Shown: positions 25,944 to 35,414, counted from the stretch's first letter. The stretch: DNA of 64,000 bases from Pedosphaera sp. (GCA_002690655.1 NZFL01000028.1:60695-124694), one strand, 5' to 3'. Program-made: numbers and translations. Notes: a model not told the origin generated them from the sequence alone.

Positions 25944-26983
25944 TGTGATGATTTTAAAGTTACAGAGTTAGAGACTTTTAATTGTTCGTTCGCAACCGCA
26001 ATTGCATCTGTCATTTGATCATTGATATGGTGTTCGAATGCCTGTGCTGTCATGCGAATCGCATTCTTGAACGCCAGAGAACCAGCGGAACCATGAGCGA
26101 TAAAGACGTTACCATTCAAGCCAAGGAGAGGTGCACCACCATAAGCGTCAGGGTCCATACGACCCTTGATGGTCTTGAAGGCCCCCTTAGCCATCATCGC
26201 ACCAAGTTTTCGCACGGTGGTGGAGGTTAACTCGCGCTTCAACCAGGAGAACATACCGTGAGCAAGGCTTTCACAAGTCTTCAAGACTATATTCCCAATA
26301 AAACCGTCGCAAACAACCACGTCCACCCTGTTCGAAAACAGGTCATGCCCTTCGACATTGCCAATAAAATTCAGATCCAATTTCCTGCACAACTTGAACG
26401 CCTCGAGGGTCAGCTCATTGCCCTTGACATCCTCCGTCCCCACACTTAGCACACCTACACGAGGGTCTTTGAGCTTGAGGACTTCTCGGGCATAAACCGA
26501 TCCCATGACCGCATAATGAGCGAGGTGAAGAGGCTTGGAGTCAACGTTTGCGCCTGCATCGAGCATGACAAATTCATTTTCAGGGGCAGGGATAACCGTT
26601 GCGATGCCAGCTCTTTCCAACCCTGGAAGTCGACGCAGTTTAACAGTGGACACAGCAACCACCCCACCAGTGTTACCCGGGGAGAGAAAAGCATCGACTT
26701 CAGCACTCTTTAACAGATCGACACCTTTGGCGATGGAGCAATTCTTTTTGCGCCTGACAGCGTCAACTGGCTTGTCAGCCATAGTCAACACTTCTTCAGC
26801 ATGTAGAAATGATATACGTCTATCGCGATCACCCATGGCCTCCAGCTCGCGCTTTATCTCATCTTCCTTACCCACCAGAACGGCGGATTCTACGGAAGGC
26901 AGGGAGTCGAGCGCCTGGATGACACCATCAAGTATCACGCCGCAGCCATGGTCTCCCCCCATGACGTCGACCGCGATTCGCAT
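25940..26983 (-). CDS. plsX: Phosphate acyltransferase PlsX
   Basis: A 347-aa protein that converts acyl-ACP to acyl phosphate, the substrate of PlsY in phospholipid synthesis. It starts MRIAVDVMGGDHG and contains FLHAEEVLTMADKPVDAVRRKKNCS, SPGNTGG, LDAGANVDSKPLHL, VVCDGFIGNIVLK and GGAPLLGLNG, all family hallmarks. It lies between rpmF and fabH, in the usual order rpmF-plsX-fabH. Confidence 0.96.
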   Translation of the reverse strand: MRIAVDVMGGDHGCGVILDGVIQALDSLPSVESAVLVGKEDEIKRELEAMGDRDRRISFLHAEEVLTMADKPVDAVRRKKNCSIAKGVDLLKSAEVDAFLSPGNTGGVVAVSTVKLRRLPGLERAGIATVIPAPENEFVMLDAGANVDSKPLHLAHYAVMGSVYAREVLKLKDPRVGVLSVGTEDVKGNELTLEAFKLCRKLDLNFIGNVEGHDLFSNRVDVVVCDGFIGNIVLKTCESLAHGMFSWLKRELTSTTVRKLGAMMAKGAFKTIKGRMDPDAYGGAPLLGLNGNVFIAHGSAGSLAFKNAIRMTAQAFEHHINDQMTDAIAVANEQLKVSNSVTLKSSQ

Positions 26984-27036
26984 CGATAGATAGAAATTAA
27001 GTTAAAAGGAGACTGGTTTATGGCCGCAAGGGCTGG

Positions 27037-27225
27037 TCATTCGAAAGACTCGATAGTCACCACCTGCCTACCTTTGTAATGCCCACAGCTGGGACAGACA
27101 CGATGTGGCACATACGGAGCAGCACACTGAGGACAAACGCTCATTTGCGGCAGTTTCAACACACTATTGGAAGCACGTCGTTTACGTTGCGCGCTTCGTG
27201 AAGGTTTTCTTTTTGGGACACCCAT
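27037..27225 (-). CDS. rpmF: 50S ribosomal protein L32
   Basis: A 62-aa basic protein starting MGVPKRKPSRSAQRKRRA, the classic bL32 N-terminus. It has a zinc ribbon with CPQC and CPSC pairs, so it is the zinc-binding form. Preceded by yceD and followed by plsX, the standard arrangement. Confidence 0.97.
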   Translation of the reverse strand: MGVPKRKPSRSAQRKRRASNSVLKLPQMSVCPQCAAPYVPHRVCPSCGHYKGRQVVTIESFE

Positions 27226-27228
27226 ATT

Positions 27229-27726
27229 TCAGTCTTTATCTTTTTCCAAGTTCAAATGATCCAGCGCAATCCAAGGCGAGGGATCTTTAAGCTCCTCAGC
27301 ATCATGAGGTTCAACGGTTTCAACAACCTTGGACCCAAAGCCTTTGCAGGCTTGCCCGCAAACCGGATGCTGCGGCAGAACAAGCAGAATATCTTCTCGC
27401 AATACCTCGGTCAAGTCAACCATATCATTATTTACAGGTAAACTCTCTTCTCCCTCAAGGGCAACGAACCCGCTCCAGCCAGATATGACGACCGGAAGCT
27501 CGAAGTTTTTAAGGCATCGGGAGCATTCGCAAGAGAAGGTCTGGCTTATCTCGCCTTGAACCAGAAGATTGGTTTCGTGCTTCTCAACAGTCAACCGATA
27601 ATCGAGAGAACTGAGGGGGCAGATAAGATCATCAATCGAATTCAAATCAAGATCATCGATGGGAATACTTCCTTGATATGCTTGTCCTTCCTGCTCCAGA
27701 TGTTGAATGTTAACGGTAAAAGGCAT
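27229..27726 (-). CDS. yceD: YceD/DUF177 family protein
   Basis: A 165-aa protein with the DUF177 layout: a variable N-terminus, then CECSRCL and later CGQACKGFG, the paired cysteine motifs of the family. YceD is found next to rpmF in many bacteria and has been linked to 23S rRNA accumulation in plants and bacteria. It ends 3 bases before the rpmF ATG, so the pair is a transcription unit. Confidence 0.85.
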   Translation of the reverse strand: MPFTVNIQHLEQEGQAYQGSIPIDDLDLNSIDDLICPLSSLDYRLTVEKHETNLLVQGEISQTFSCECSRCLKNFELPVVISGWSGFVALEGEESLPVNNDMVDLTEVLREDILLVLPQHPVCGQACKGFGSKVVETVEPHDAEELKDPSPWIALDHLNLEKDKD

Positions 27727-27738
27727 AAGTGGTTTATT

Positions 27739-28239
27739 CTATTGGGTAGAGGATTCGTTGCTCAAACCATGACGTTCCGCCATTGTGCGATAAATGGGCT
27801 CAGGTACGAATTCCCTGATGTCTCCGCCCAACTTTGAGACTTCTTTGACCATTCTTGAGCTTAAGAAAGTATATTTGTCTTTTGGCATCATGAAAATGGT
27901 CTCAATCGAAGAATTTAAATGGCGGTTCATCAAAGCCAATTGAAACTCAAATTCGAAATCCGATATCGCGCGAAGCCCGCGTATGATGGCCTGAGCCCCC
28001 TGCTCTATCGCGTAGTCCACCAACAACCCTTCAAATCGATCAACGGATACGCGTTCCATCTCAGCCAGAGACTCGGACGCAAGTTGACACCGCTCTTCCA
28101 TGGTGAACATGGGGTTTTTGCTGTCATTTTTAGCCACCGCGACAATCACTTTGTCAAAAAGCTTTTCTGCTCGCTGGATGACATCAAGGTGGCCATTGGT
28201 CAAGGGATCAAAACTGCCCGGATAGATTGCCAATTTCAT
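27739..28239 (-). CDS. coaD: Phosphopantetheine adenylyltransferase
   Basis: A 166-aa nucleotidyltransferase that makes dephospho-CoA from ATP and 4'-phosphopantetheine. It shows YPGSFDPLTNGHLD (T/HxGH motif), RGLRAISDFEFEFQLALMNR, MMPKDKYTFLSSRMVKEV and KLGGDI, which are the family motifs. The ATG at 28239 is used; a GTG at 28245 would add two residues. It is the first gene of the coaD-yceD-rpmF-plsX-fabH row, which joins CoA, ribosome and lipid synthesis. Confidence 0.95.
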   Translation of the reverse strand: MKLAIYPGSFDPLTNGHLDVIQRAEKLFDKVIVAVAKNDSKNPMFTMEERCQLASESLAEMERVSVDRFEGLLVDYAIEQGAQAIIRGLRAISDFEFEFQLALMNRHLNSSIETIFMMPKDKYTFLSSRMVKEVSKLGGDIREFVPEPIYRTMAERHGLSNESSTQ

Positions 28240-28321
28240 CGGCACAAACTACTACAACAAAGCAAAAATGCCCAAAAAAATCATTCTGATCGCAAAAAAT
28301 GCCTTAAATGACGATTTTGAC

Positions 28322-28350
28322 TTGTCAAAGGCCATGGCAATTCGTTGAAT
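28322..28350 (+). promoter_or_regulatory. Probable promoter of the tRNA-Phe gene
   Basis: TTGTCA (28322-28327, five of six) and TTGAAT (28345-28350, four of six) with 17 bases between them; the start would be near 28357, about 20 bases before the tRNA. A GC-rich stretch follows the -10 box. Confidence 0.5.
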
Positions 28351-28376
28351 ACGCCCCTTGTCGCGAGACAACAGGT

Positions 28377-28452
<76 letters not shown>

Positions 28453-28564
28453 TTTTCCTTATCTCTAATTTAAAGGGAATGCCTGAAAGCTTTATCGCCT
28501 CGATGAGGATCTGGTTATTCGAGAATCGGCCTCTAAAACAGAGACACCGTTCATCATGTATCTT

Positions 28565-31498
28565 CTATTGGATATTTTTCATAAAACCCAAAACGCCCAG
28601 CAGATCCACAATTTCTTGATCGCTCCTGCCTTGTAATAATCCCTCCGGCATGACCGATAACTTTGAGGCCTGACGGTCCACGATCGCAGATTTCACGATT
28701 CGGTGCTCATTGCCCTCGATATCCATCATCTGAAGCTGTTCCTCTCCCTCCTCGATAATTAACCCCGATAAGACCGCTCCCAATTCTGTTTCGATGGCAA
28801 CCATTTCAAATGCAGGATCCATTGTTCTGGATGGGTAAAGAATATGTTCCAGGGCTTGCTCTATTGAATATTTCCTGGCTAGGTGTGTGAGATCGGGGCC
28901 AAATGCCCTGCCCTTCCCGTTTAATTGATGACAAGTCGCGCATTGGAGGGATGGATCTTCAAAAAAAAGTTGCTCTCCAAGGGCAAACCGAGGGCGGAGT
29001 TTGAGGATGTCCTCTATCTTGATCTGTTCAGGGTAGATGATTTTTTTTTCAAAATACCTGCTTAAAATTTCCCGAGACAACGAGGACTCAATATCATTGT
29101 ATACATCTCTGGCTGAGTTTTTCTGGGCTGTAGATAACCAGTCATGGTCCAAGGCATACGCAAGCCCGAGTGCTCCTTGAGAATTTTCCAGTAGTTTTTC
29201 CAGATCGCGTTCCATTTCTGACAATGCCTCCTGAGCCAGGATAGTTTTAATCTGCCTCAAGACCCAATCCTTCGAGTTAGTTGTCTTACCCTTGTTTACT
29301 GGCATGGAGCTGATCCAGTCAAAAATATGATTCAGACCATCGATATCCACCCTGGTTCGTCCCAGGTGCGGCATTTGACCTGATCCGGATTTAGCCATGC
29401 GGTAATATAAAACGGAGCTAAACGGATCGCCAGGAGCGATTACTTTGGCATCCCTTAAATCAAAATTACCGCGCAAGGGCGCTGCTTCAATCAGTGATGC
29501 GTCCTGTGTGTGCTTTTCGAAATACATTAACGCGTTCACCATTCCTCCGGCATTCTCACGATGGCAATGTGCACAATTTGCGTGGAGATACGATTTGGCT
29601 TTGTATTCCAGTTCAGTCATGGCTTTTCTTTGCTTGAAAGCTCCGGGTTTTCTACCAACGACCAGCTCCCGCTGGTTTAATGCTTTCCACGAACTCTTGA
29701 CTGCGACGGGTGCACGCGGGGTCCCCTGCAGCTGAAGTGAGTTCCACCCCAATGCAAATCCACTCCATGAATTATGGCAACGGAGACAATCTGAGCGTGA
29801 TGAGAATTTCCAATAGTCGATATCGCCTGAGTTGACCAGTGAACCAGCCATCATCTCTTTCTCCGCCCCGGTGACAATCTGCCCTTCTTTTTGAATCAAA
29901 TGTCCGTCCTTACCTTCGGCGTCCCATGCGTATGCATAAGCATTCCATGATTGACCGTCGTAATGGAGCATTTGCGTCTCTATGGGGAGAACACTCTTTT
30001 CCCCTGCCCCATCAACGGGCCAGAAAAGAGTTTTCAGAATAACCGCGTTAGCTGGAAATACCGAATGCCTACCTTTCACTTCAATCCCACTGAAGTTGGG
30101 CAGCGCAATCCACCGTCTGGCAATGGCCCCGTTTTCCCAGCCTTGCATTTCGATCTCGTAAGAATGAACACCCGCAGCCATTTGCTGCTTGGCGATATTT
30201 TCAAAAAGCCCGGTATGGCTCAGTTTTGTCGGAAACGGCAAATGCGCTTCATCCTCGGCGCAAGGCAGTAATTCAAATAGCCCCCCCGCATAGTCTACAA
30301 TATAGAGTTCACCTTCATGATCTTCACCAAAGGTGATGATCTTCAGTGAAGTATCCACCAGTTCCTGTTGCCAGGTCACGCGGTCTCCTTCTGTTTTTAA
30401 TCCCCAGATTTTCCCCGTCTCCCAATCCCCGTAGACGTAGGCGCCCCTGAGTTCAGGAATTCGTTTTCCTCGGTAGACATAACCTCCGGTAATCGATGCG
30501 GCTTCAGAATGTGGATGATCAATAATAGGAGGTTTGAAATCTTCCCCCCCCTTTTTCAAACCCGGCTGAACTGCATGATTCCCCTCCATGATGGACCATC
30601 CATAGTTCCCTCCTTTTTCAACTCGAAAAATCAACTCCCAAAGCTCCCACCCCACATCGCCCACCCACAACTGCCCCAGCTCTGCATCGAAACTCATCTT
30701 GAAAGGGTTTCGAAATCCAAAGGCCCAGATTTCAGGACGAGTATTCTTCGTTTTGACGAAAGGATTATCATCAGGGATGCCATATGAAAGTCCCTCATCC
30801 TTGCGATCGACATCAATCCTGAGAATGGAGGCAAGCAGATCAGAATTATCCTGCCCCGTTTTCAATATATCCGGTGGACTGGGCCCCGAGGCATCACCCG
30901 TTGAGATGTACAGATAACCGTCATGGCCAAATTTAAGGCAACCCCCATTATGCCCCCCACCCTTCCAGGTCATGAGTCTCTTTTCCGATTCCGCGACAAT
31001 TCGGGGAGGATATGTGTCGGTGACTTCAAAGCTCGAAACTCGAGTACCGTCAGGTTCGGCTCCTCCTACCACGTAACAGAGGAATACTTGCCGGTTTGTC
31101 GCAAAGTTTGGATGGAAGGCAAGCCCATACACGCTTGAAAATTTGGAGGTAATGGATTTGAGATGAATCACCTCGTGTTTTTCTGCAACTGATTTCCGTT
31201 GGGAGAACGCGTAAATGGCACCGCGCAATTCCACCATCCACATCAAATCACTTCCGGGCATGGCGACTAGCTCGACAGGGTTCTCAAATTTCAGTTTCGG
31301 ATGCACTCTCTCGATTTGATAAGCGCCTTCAGGACCGGGCCGTCCCTTGACCTTGGAGGTTATCCATGGGGCGCGGACTGAATCGGCAGCTGAGGAATTC
31401 CAAACAAATAAGCCGACCACTAAAAAAATCATTACTCCCTTCGGGAGCAAGGTGAATTGCATTTTGCTTACTGGCAAATGGGGCCCGAGAAAATTCAT
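28565..31498 (-). CDS. PQQ-dependent sugar dehydrogenase-type protein with three heme c motifs
   Basis: A 977-aa exported protein with an N-terminal hydrophobic signal (to about residue 37). Residues about 60-420 look like the soluble glucose/sorbosone dehydrogenase beta-propeller: LAFHPNFATNRQVFLCYV, GGGHNGGCLKFGHDGYLYISTGD, GQDNSDLLASILRIDVD, RNPFKMSFD, WELIFRVEKGGNYGWSIMEG and GGYVYRGKRIPELRGAYVYGDW. Three CxxCH sites follow: CLRCH near 569, CAHCH near 638 and CATCH near 851, the last in the PVC-type C-terminal cytochrome c domain (GPDLTHLAR, VMPEGLLQGRSDQE). It most likely oxidises a sugar in the periplasm and hands electrons through internal hemes. Substrate unknown. The gene lies alone between tRNA-Phe and a decayed region. 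Confidence 0.85.
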   Translation of the reverse strand: MNFLGPHLPVSKMQFTLLPKGVMIFLVVGLFVWNSSAADSVRAPWITSKVKGRPGPEGAYQIERVHPKLKFENPVELVAMPGSDLMWMVELRGAIYAFSQRKSVAEKHEVIHLKSITSKFSSVYGLAFHPNFATNRQVFLCYVVGGAEPDGTRVSSFEVTDTYPPRIVAESEKRLMTWKGGGHNGGCLKFGHDGYLYISTGDASGPSPPDILKTGQDNSDLLASILRIDVDRKDEGLSYGIPDDNPFVKTKNTRPEIWAFGFRNPFKMSFDAELGQLWVGDVGWELWELIFRVEKGGNYGWSIMEGNHAVQPGLKKGGEDFKPPIIDHPHSEAASITGGYVYRGKRIPELRGAYVYGDWETGKIWGLKTEGDRVTWQQELVDTSLKIITFGEDHEGELYIVDYAGGLFELLPCAEDEAHLPFPTKLSHTGLFENIAKQQMAAGVHSYEIEMQGWENGAIARRWIALPNFSGIEVKGRHSVFPANAVILKTLFWPVDGAGEKSVLPIETQMLHYDGQSWNAYAYAWDAEGKDGHLIQKEGQIVTGAEKEMMAGSLVNSGDIDYWKFSSRSDCLRCHNSWSGFALGWNSLQLQGTPRAPVAVKSSWKALNQRELVVGRKPGAFKQRKAMTELEYKAKSYLHANCAHCHRENAGGMVNALMYFEKHTQDASLIEAAPLRGNFDLRDAKVIAPGDPFSSVLYYRMAKSGSGQMPHLGRTRVDIDGLNHIFDWISSMPVNKGKTTNSKDWVLRQIKTILAQEALSEMERDLEKLLENSQGALGLAYALDHDWLSTAQKNSARDVYNDIESSLSREILSRYFEKKIIYPEQIKIEDILKLRPRFALGEQLFFEDPSLQCATCHQLNGKGRAFGPDLTHLARKYSIEQALEHILYPSRTMDPAFEMVAIETELGAVLSGLIIEEGEEQLQMMDIEGNEHRIVKSAIVDRQASKLSVMPEGLLQGRSDQEIVDLLGVLGFMKNIQ

Positions 31499-31663
31499 GT
31501 ATGACTGGATACCAGCGGTAGTTTAATTTGGCAATGAGATTGGGAAAAGGTCTATCCTGCTTCCACCATGATGTGGCAAGGCCGTTGACCATTAAACCTC
31601 CATACCGGACATCAGGAATGGAATCTTGACACGCGATTGAAATCTGAGCAGGCATCACGGTCA

Positions 31664-31975
31664 TTACCGGCATGTGGTTTGCGCACTGGCCCTGCTGAGT
31701 TGATTCACTTGCTGCAGACTTTTTTCATGTTCCATGGTTTCACGGTAAAATTGCTCTAAAGCATCCCACATGGCTCGATATGCGGAGGGAAACCAACTGC
31801 TCCATTCTTTCCATTATCATTTTAGAGTGCGTAGAAATTCTGACCATTGTTGCAAGCAGGTATGGAATGACTCAACTATATTGGAAGATTGAAGACCGTG
31901 GCTGATCAAGGTTTGGAGCAAGCATTCTACTGACATTTTGTATCCAATCCAATCTCTTGCATTCGGAGTGTTCAT
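31664..31975 (-). pseudogene. Small remnant interrupted by tandem stops, or a 52-aa protein
   Basis: From the ATG at 31975 a 52-codon frame ends in TGA (31817-31819), immediately followed by TAA (31814-31816). The same frame then stays open for another 50 codons to TAA at 31664-31666. Both parts have helical, tryptophan-rich composition (VECLLQTLISHGLQSSN; WSSWFPSAYRAMWDALEQFY, then METMEHEKSLQQVNQL-like coil). Nothing recognisable. Either a short protein gene followed by chance, or one gene of about 102 codons broken by stops. The neighbouring sterol desaturase fragment favours decay. Confidence 0.4.
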
Positions 31976-32015
31976 GAGATGGCAAATATTGAATAAGGTC
32001 CTAGGTCGTACCTGA

Positions 32016-32255
32016 TTTGATTTTTATCCAAAGCAATGGATGTCCGGCTTGTTTGGATCCATCTTCAATACCTCGACCAATCACATCGTGCATCATGAAA
32101 ATCGAAAGGGAAATTATGGCATTTATTTCAATATTTGGGATCGCCCCATGGCTACAAACTTGCCTGATCATGAAAAAAGTTTTGTTCAAGTCACCTCAAA
32201 TCCCAAATCAAAAAGCGAAGCAAATTCGGCCGCTCTGCCTGATAAGAAACAATGA
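32016..32255 (+). pseudogene. Fragment of a sterol desaturase/fatty acid hydroxylase-family gene
   Basis: After a TGA at 32013-32015 an open frame of 79 codons includes LFGSIFNTSTNHIVHHENRK, then NYGIYFNIWDR. HIVHH matches the diiron His motif near the C-terminus of the family, and the NYG-x-x-x-x-WDR-x-x-x-T part is its usual continuation. Only about the last quarter of such a protein (usually 250-300 residues) is present; the N-terminal membrane helices and first His boxes are missing and no continuing frame is visible upstream. A short ATG-started piece runs from 32040. Recognised by motif only; probable gene remnant. Confidence 0.55.
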
Positions 32256-32327
32256 TTGACCTTTCAAATCCTTGAACTGCCTGATAATTTGGAGTGACCA
32301 ATAGCATTGTAACCGTCTAGATCGACC

Positions 32328-33452
32328 ATGCGCCTCCTTGACAGGTATTTAACGAAAGAATTGATAATCCCACTGAGCTACTGCCTGACGGGGTTCCTCA
32401 TCTTTTGGATTGCCTTCGACTGGCTTGGTACAGCAGAGGACTTTCAAGATGCCAATATGGGTTTCGGAGATATCCTGACATACTATTGGATTAAAATACC
32501 TGAATTCCTTTCTACGATTCTCCCCATTACTCTGCTGCTGGCATTACTTTACACCTTGACGCACTTGGCCAAGCATAACGAATTAATCGCTATGCGGGCG
32601 GCTGGGGTCAGCTGGTGGCGGCTTTGCACCCCTTATTTCACAACTGGTATCATTCTCAGCTTGGTCCTGTTTGTAATCAACGAGAAGTGGGGCGCAAGGA
32701 GTGCGGAAGCGTCGTCCAAACTTATGGACCAGTATCGTGAAGGGACCTCAAACCCCATTGATCACGCCTGGCATGATCAGGCATTTTTTCAGAATTTGCG
32801 TGATAAGAGAGAATGGATTATTGGAAGGTATAATACCGAAACTCATGAAATGCTGCATCCATATGTCAGTTATGAAGACGGTGACTCCAATGAATTCCGC
32901 ATCGAGGCAAAATCGGCAAAGTGGGAAGATTCAGTCTGGACTTTCTACGATGTAGATGAGATTTATTTTGAATTTGAGGGCGGTGTCAAAGCCGCCAAAA
33001 ACCGTCATTACGAAGTCCTTCCGAAACCAGAATTCAAAGAAACTCCGCAGCAATTTCAAAGCGAACTTAAAATCGCACAATTAAGCAGTGCCAGAATGGC
33101 CAAACAAGCCCAGTTATCCTTGGCTGATATTCGTCATTATTATCAATTGCACCCTGATGTATCTCCCGAAATGAGACCAAAAATCAACACCCAATTTCAC
33201 GGGCGAATCGCATGGCCATGGACCTGCTTGATTGTTGTGCTTATCGCCATTCCGTTTGGTGCACCTTCCGGTCGCCGCAACGTATTTGCGGGTGTTGCGA
33301 TGAGTATTTTCTTCTGTTTCGCTTACTTTATATTGATGCGTCTTGGTTTGGCATTGGGAACACGAGGCACATTCCCTCCGTGGCTGGCTGCATGGTTGCC
33401 CAATATCATTTTTGGTGGTGGCGCGATTTGGTTTATTCGTGGTATTCGCTGA
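32328..33452 (+). CDS. lptG: LPS export permease LptG/LptF family
   Basis: A 374-aa YjgP/YjgQ-family protein. The N-terminus MRLLDRYLTKELIIPL leads into three transmembrane helices (about 12-35, 55-80, 100-120), including NELIAMRAAGVSWWR, the coupling-helix motif for LptB. A periplasmic beta-jellyroll domain occupies about 125-280, with three more helices to the C-terminus (FAGVAMSIFFCFAYFILM). It forms the inner-membrane gate that feeds LPS to the Lpt bridge with LptF and LptB. The size and C-terminal features fit LptG a little better than LptF, but the distinction is not certain. First of a plus-strand group with dus. Confidence 0.85.
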   Translation: MRLLDRYLTKELIIPLSYCLTGFLIFWIAFDWLGTAEDFQDANMGFGDILTYYWIKIPEFLSTILPITLLLALLYTLTHLAKHNELIAMRAAGVSWWRLCTPYFTTGIILSLVLFVINEKWGARSAEASSKLMDQYREGTSNPIDHAWHDQAFFQNLRDKREWIIGRYNTETHEMLHPYVSYEDGDSNEFRIEAKSAKWEDSVWTFYDVDEIYFEFEGGVKAAKNRHYEVLPKPEFKETPQQFQSELKIAQLSSARMAKQAQLSLADIRHYYQLHPDVSPEMRPKINTQFHGRIAWPWTCLIVVLIAIPFGAPSGRRNVFAGVAMSIFFCFAYFILMRLGLALGTRGTFPPWLAAWLPNIIFGGGAIWFIRGIR

Positions 33453-33459
33453 TAGCTGA

Positions 33460-34539
33460 ATGGAACCTGCAGAAAAAACAATCAACAGCAAGGGGCCAGT
33501 CGCATCCTTTCGAGGCATGCTTGCAGGAAAGGCTCCATTGACAGCTCTGGCTCCGATGCAGGCTGTGTCATCACGGGAGTTTTGGCAGGTCATGCAACAA
33601 TATGGTGGTCCAGACCTGTATTTCACCGAGTATTTCCGGGTCCATTCCACATCAAGACTCAATAAATTCATACTAAGATCGATCGACCAGAATCCTACGG
33701 GGAAACCTGTCATCGCTCAAATGATAGGCAACGACATTCCAGCCCTTATTCGAACTGCGAAAGAATTGGAGCAACATCCTGTCGCTGGCATTGACCTGAA
33801 TCTCGGTTGCCCTGCTCCAATTGTTTACAAAAAATGTGCGGGTGGAGGATTACTGAGAGATCCGTTGAGAACCCATCGGATTCTGGGGGCGTTGCGTGAT
33901 GCTATTGAAATCCCTTTTTCAGTCAAAACGCGCCTGGGTTTTGAAAGCACGGACAACTATGAGGATCTGCTGGATATTTTTTCCCAGCATGATCTGGATC
34001 TCTTGACGGTTCACGGCAGAACCGTCAAACAAATGTATCGTTCTGCGGTGGATTACAAGGCGATTCAAAAAGCGGCTAAAACAGTTTCCTTTCCGTTATT
34101 GGCAAATGGCAATGTATACTCGGCTGAACATGCTGCAGAGGTTTTGAACACAACTCAAAGCGCTGGTTGGATGATAGGCCGAGGGGCCATCAGAAACCCC
34201 TGGATTTTCTGTCAAATACGATCAATGCTGAAGGGAGAGGCAGTTGAATTGCCAACCGGAAGGGATGTACTAGGCTACATTGAAAATCTTTTTGAAACAT
34301 TGATCATTGACCCGTATGAAGAAAAGTCGCACGTCATGCGTTTAAAAAAATATATGAATTTTATTGCGCTTGGCATTGAGGCCGATGGGATATTCCTGAA
34401 TGCGATTCGTCGAACCAGCAGCAAAAAAGAATTCCTTTCTGTTTGCCGTGACCACTTAGATCACACCAGATTAATGCCTCTTGAACCTTACTCCATTCCA
34501 GTAAAACCTTGCGATATACTTGCAGGCGCCCATCGCTAG
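33460..34539 (+). CDS. tRNA-dihydrouridine synthase
   Basis: A 359-aa FMN enzyme of the Dus family that reduces uridines in tRNA D-loops. Motifs: APMQAVSSREFW (FMN binding), TEYFRVHSTSRL, GIDLNLGCPAPIVYKKCAGGGLLRDP with the catalytic cysteine in KKCAGG, VKTRLGFESTDNYEDL and LLTVHGRTVKQMYR, and GWMIGRGAIRNPWIF. The DusA/B/C class is not resolved; the central motifs are nearest to the DusB/DusC type. It starts 8 bases after lptG and is probably co-transcribed with it. Confidence 0.9.
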   Translation: MEPAEKTINSKGPVASFRGMLAGKAPLTALAPMQAVSSREFWQVMQQYGGPDLYFTEYFRVHSTSRLNKFILRSIDQNPTGKPVIAQMIGNDIPALIRTAKELEQHPVAGIDLNLGCPAPIVYKKCAGGGLLRDPLRTHRILGALRDAIEIPFSVKTRLGFESTDNYEDLLDIFSQHDLDLLTVHGRTVKQMYRSAVDYKAIQKAAKTVSFPLLANGNVYSAEHAAEVLNTTQSAGWMIGRGAIRNPWIFCQIRSMLKGEAVELPTGRDVLGYIENLFETLIIDPYEEKSHVMRLKKYMNFIALGIEADGIFLNAIRRTSSKKEFLSVCRDHLDHTRLMPLEPYSIPVKPCDILAGAHR

Positions 34540-34568
34540 CCCTTTCACTAGAAGACCGAGAAAGTTTC

Positions 34569-35414
34569 ATGGAAGACAAGGAAAAGACATTTATGACGGA
34601 GAGTTCATTGCATTTCACCTTACTCATACCAGCTTACAACGAGGAGGAACGCATCGCAGGAACCTTGAAAGAATATGCGGAATACTTTCGCAGTCAATTC
34701 TCAGGCGACATCAAAATCCTGGTAATTCTCAACGGATGTCAGGATGCCACTTTGGAGGTAGTACGCAGTTGCGCGAAGCAATACTCGGAAATCGAGGCTT
34801 TGGAGTTCAAGGCGCCCATCGGAAAAGGGGGAGCTCTTATCGAAGGCCTCAAACTAGCCCCTCAAACCGACATCATCGGCTACACCGATGCCGATGGCGC
34901 CACTCCCCCAGAAGCAATGCTCACATTGCTTCGAAAATGTTACGAAAACGATGGAGTGATTGGCTCACGCTGGTTACCTGATTCAAAACTGCATCAGGCA
35001 CAAACAATCACTCGCCGTTTCGTGAGCAGAGTCTTCCATCGTATCGTTCAATGCCTGTTCAGATTGGGGTTCAAAGATACTCAATGCCCGGCAAAGGTTT
35101 TCAAAAAGGAACCCATCATCAAAATCCACGATGGATTGATGATTGCAGATCTGGCATTCGACGTGAACTTACTTTACCTACTGAAACGCGAAGGATTCGA
35201 AGTCATTGAAGTAGGTACAGACTGGACCGACAAGCTCGGCTCCAAGGTCACTCAAACCCTGTTTCGATCTTCATTGACCATGTTATTTTCGGTCGTGCGC
35301 TTGAGACTTATTTACTCTCCGTTGCGTCGATTGATGCCTTGGTTCAGGCCGCTGGAAGCATGGATTTACAAAAAGCTCCGGGCGCCTTTCTTGACCACGC
35401 TAAAAACCAGATAA
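34569..35414 (+). CDS. Glycosyltransferase family 2 (dolichyl-phosphate sugar synthase-like)
   Basis: A 281-aa GT-A protein beginning with a short charged tail, then FTLLIPAYNEEERIAGTL. DADGATPPEAM contains the nucleotide-sugar metal motif, GSRWLPDSKLHQAQTITRRFVSRVFH and DTQCPAKVFKKEPI follow as in DPM1/ALG5-like enzymes. The C-terminus includes a hydrophobic surface (SLTMLFSVVRLRLIYS) but no clear transmembrane domain. The product may be a polyprenyl-linked sugar for envelope polysaccharide. I use the ATG at 34569, with CGAGAAAG upstream; 34593 is possible. The 5' end lies just after dus, with a longer frame overlapping it. Confidence 0.8.
   Translation: MEDKEKTFMTESSLHFTLLIPAYNEEERIAGTLKEYAEYFRSQFSGDIKILVILNGCQDATLEVVRSCAKQYSEIEALEFKAPIGKGGALIEGLKLAPQTDIIGYTDADGATPPEAMLTLLRKCYENDGVIGSRWLPDSKLHQAQTITRRFVSRVFHRIVQCLFRLGFKDTQCPAKVFKKEPIIKIHDGLMIADLAFDVNLLYLLKREGFEVIEVGTDWTDKLGSKVTQTLFRSSLTMLFSVVRLRLIYSPLRRLMPWFRPLEAWIYKKLRAPFLTTLKTR

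Noticed and set aside
31329-31673. A 114-codon minus-strand frame at the start of the sugar dehydrogenase gene
   Set aside because: Half of it overlaps the signal peptide and propeller start of the real gene in another register; no protein-like composition.
33114-33713. A 199-codon minus-strand frame
   Set aside because: It spans the lptG-dus junction antisense to both well-supported genes.
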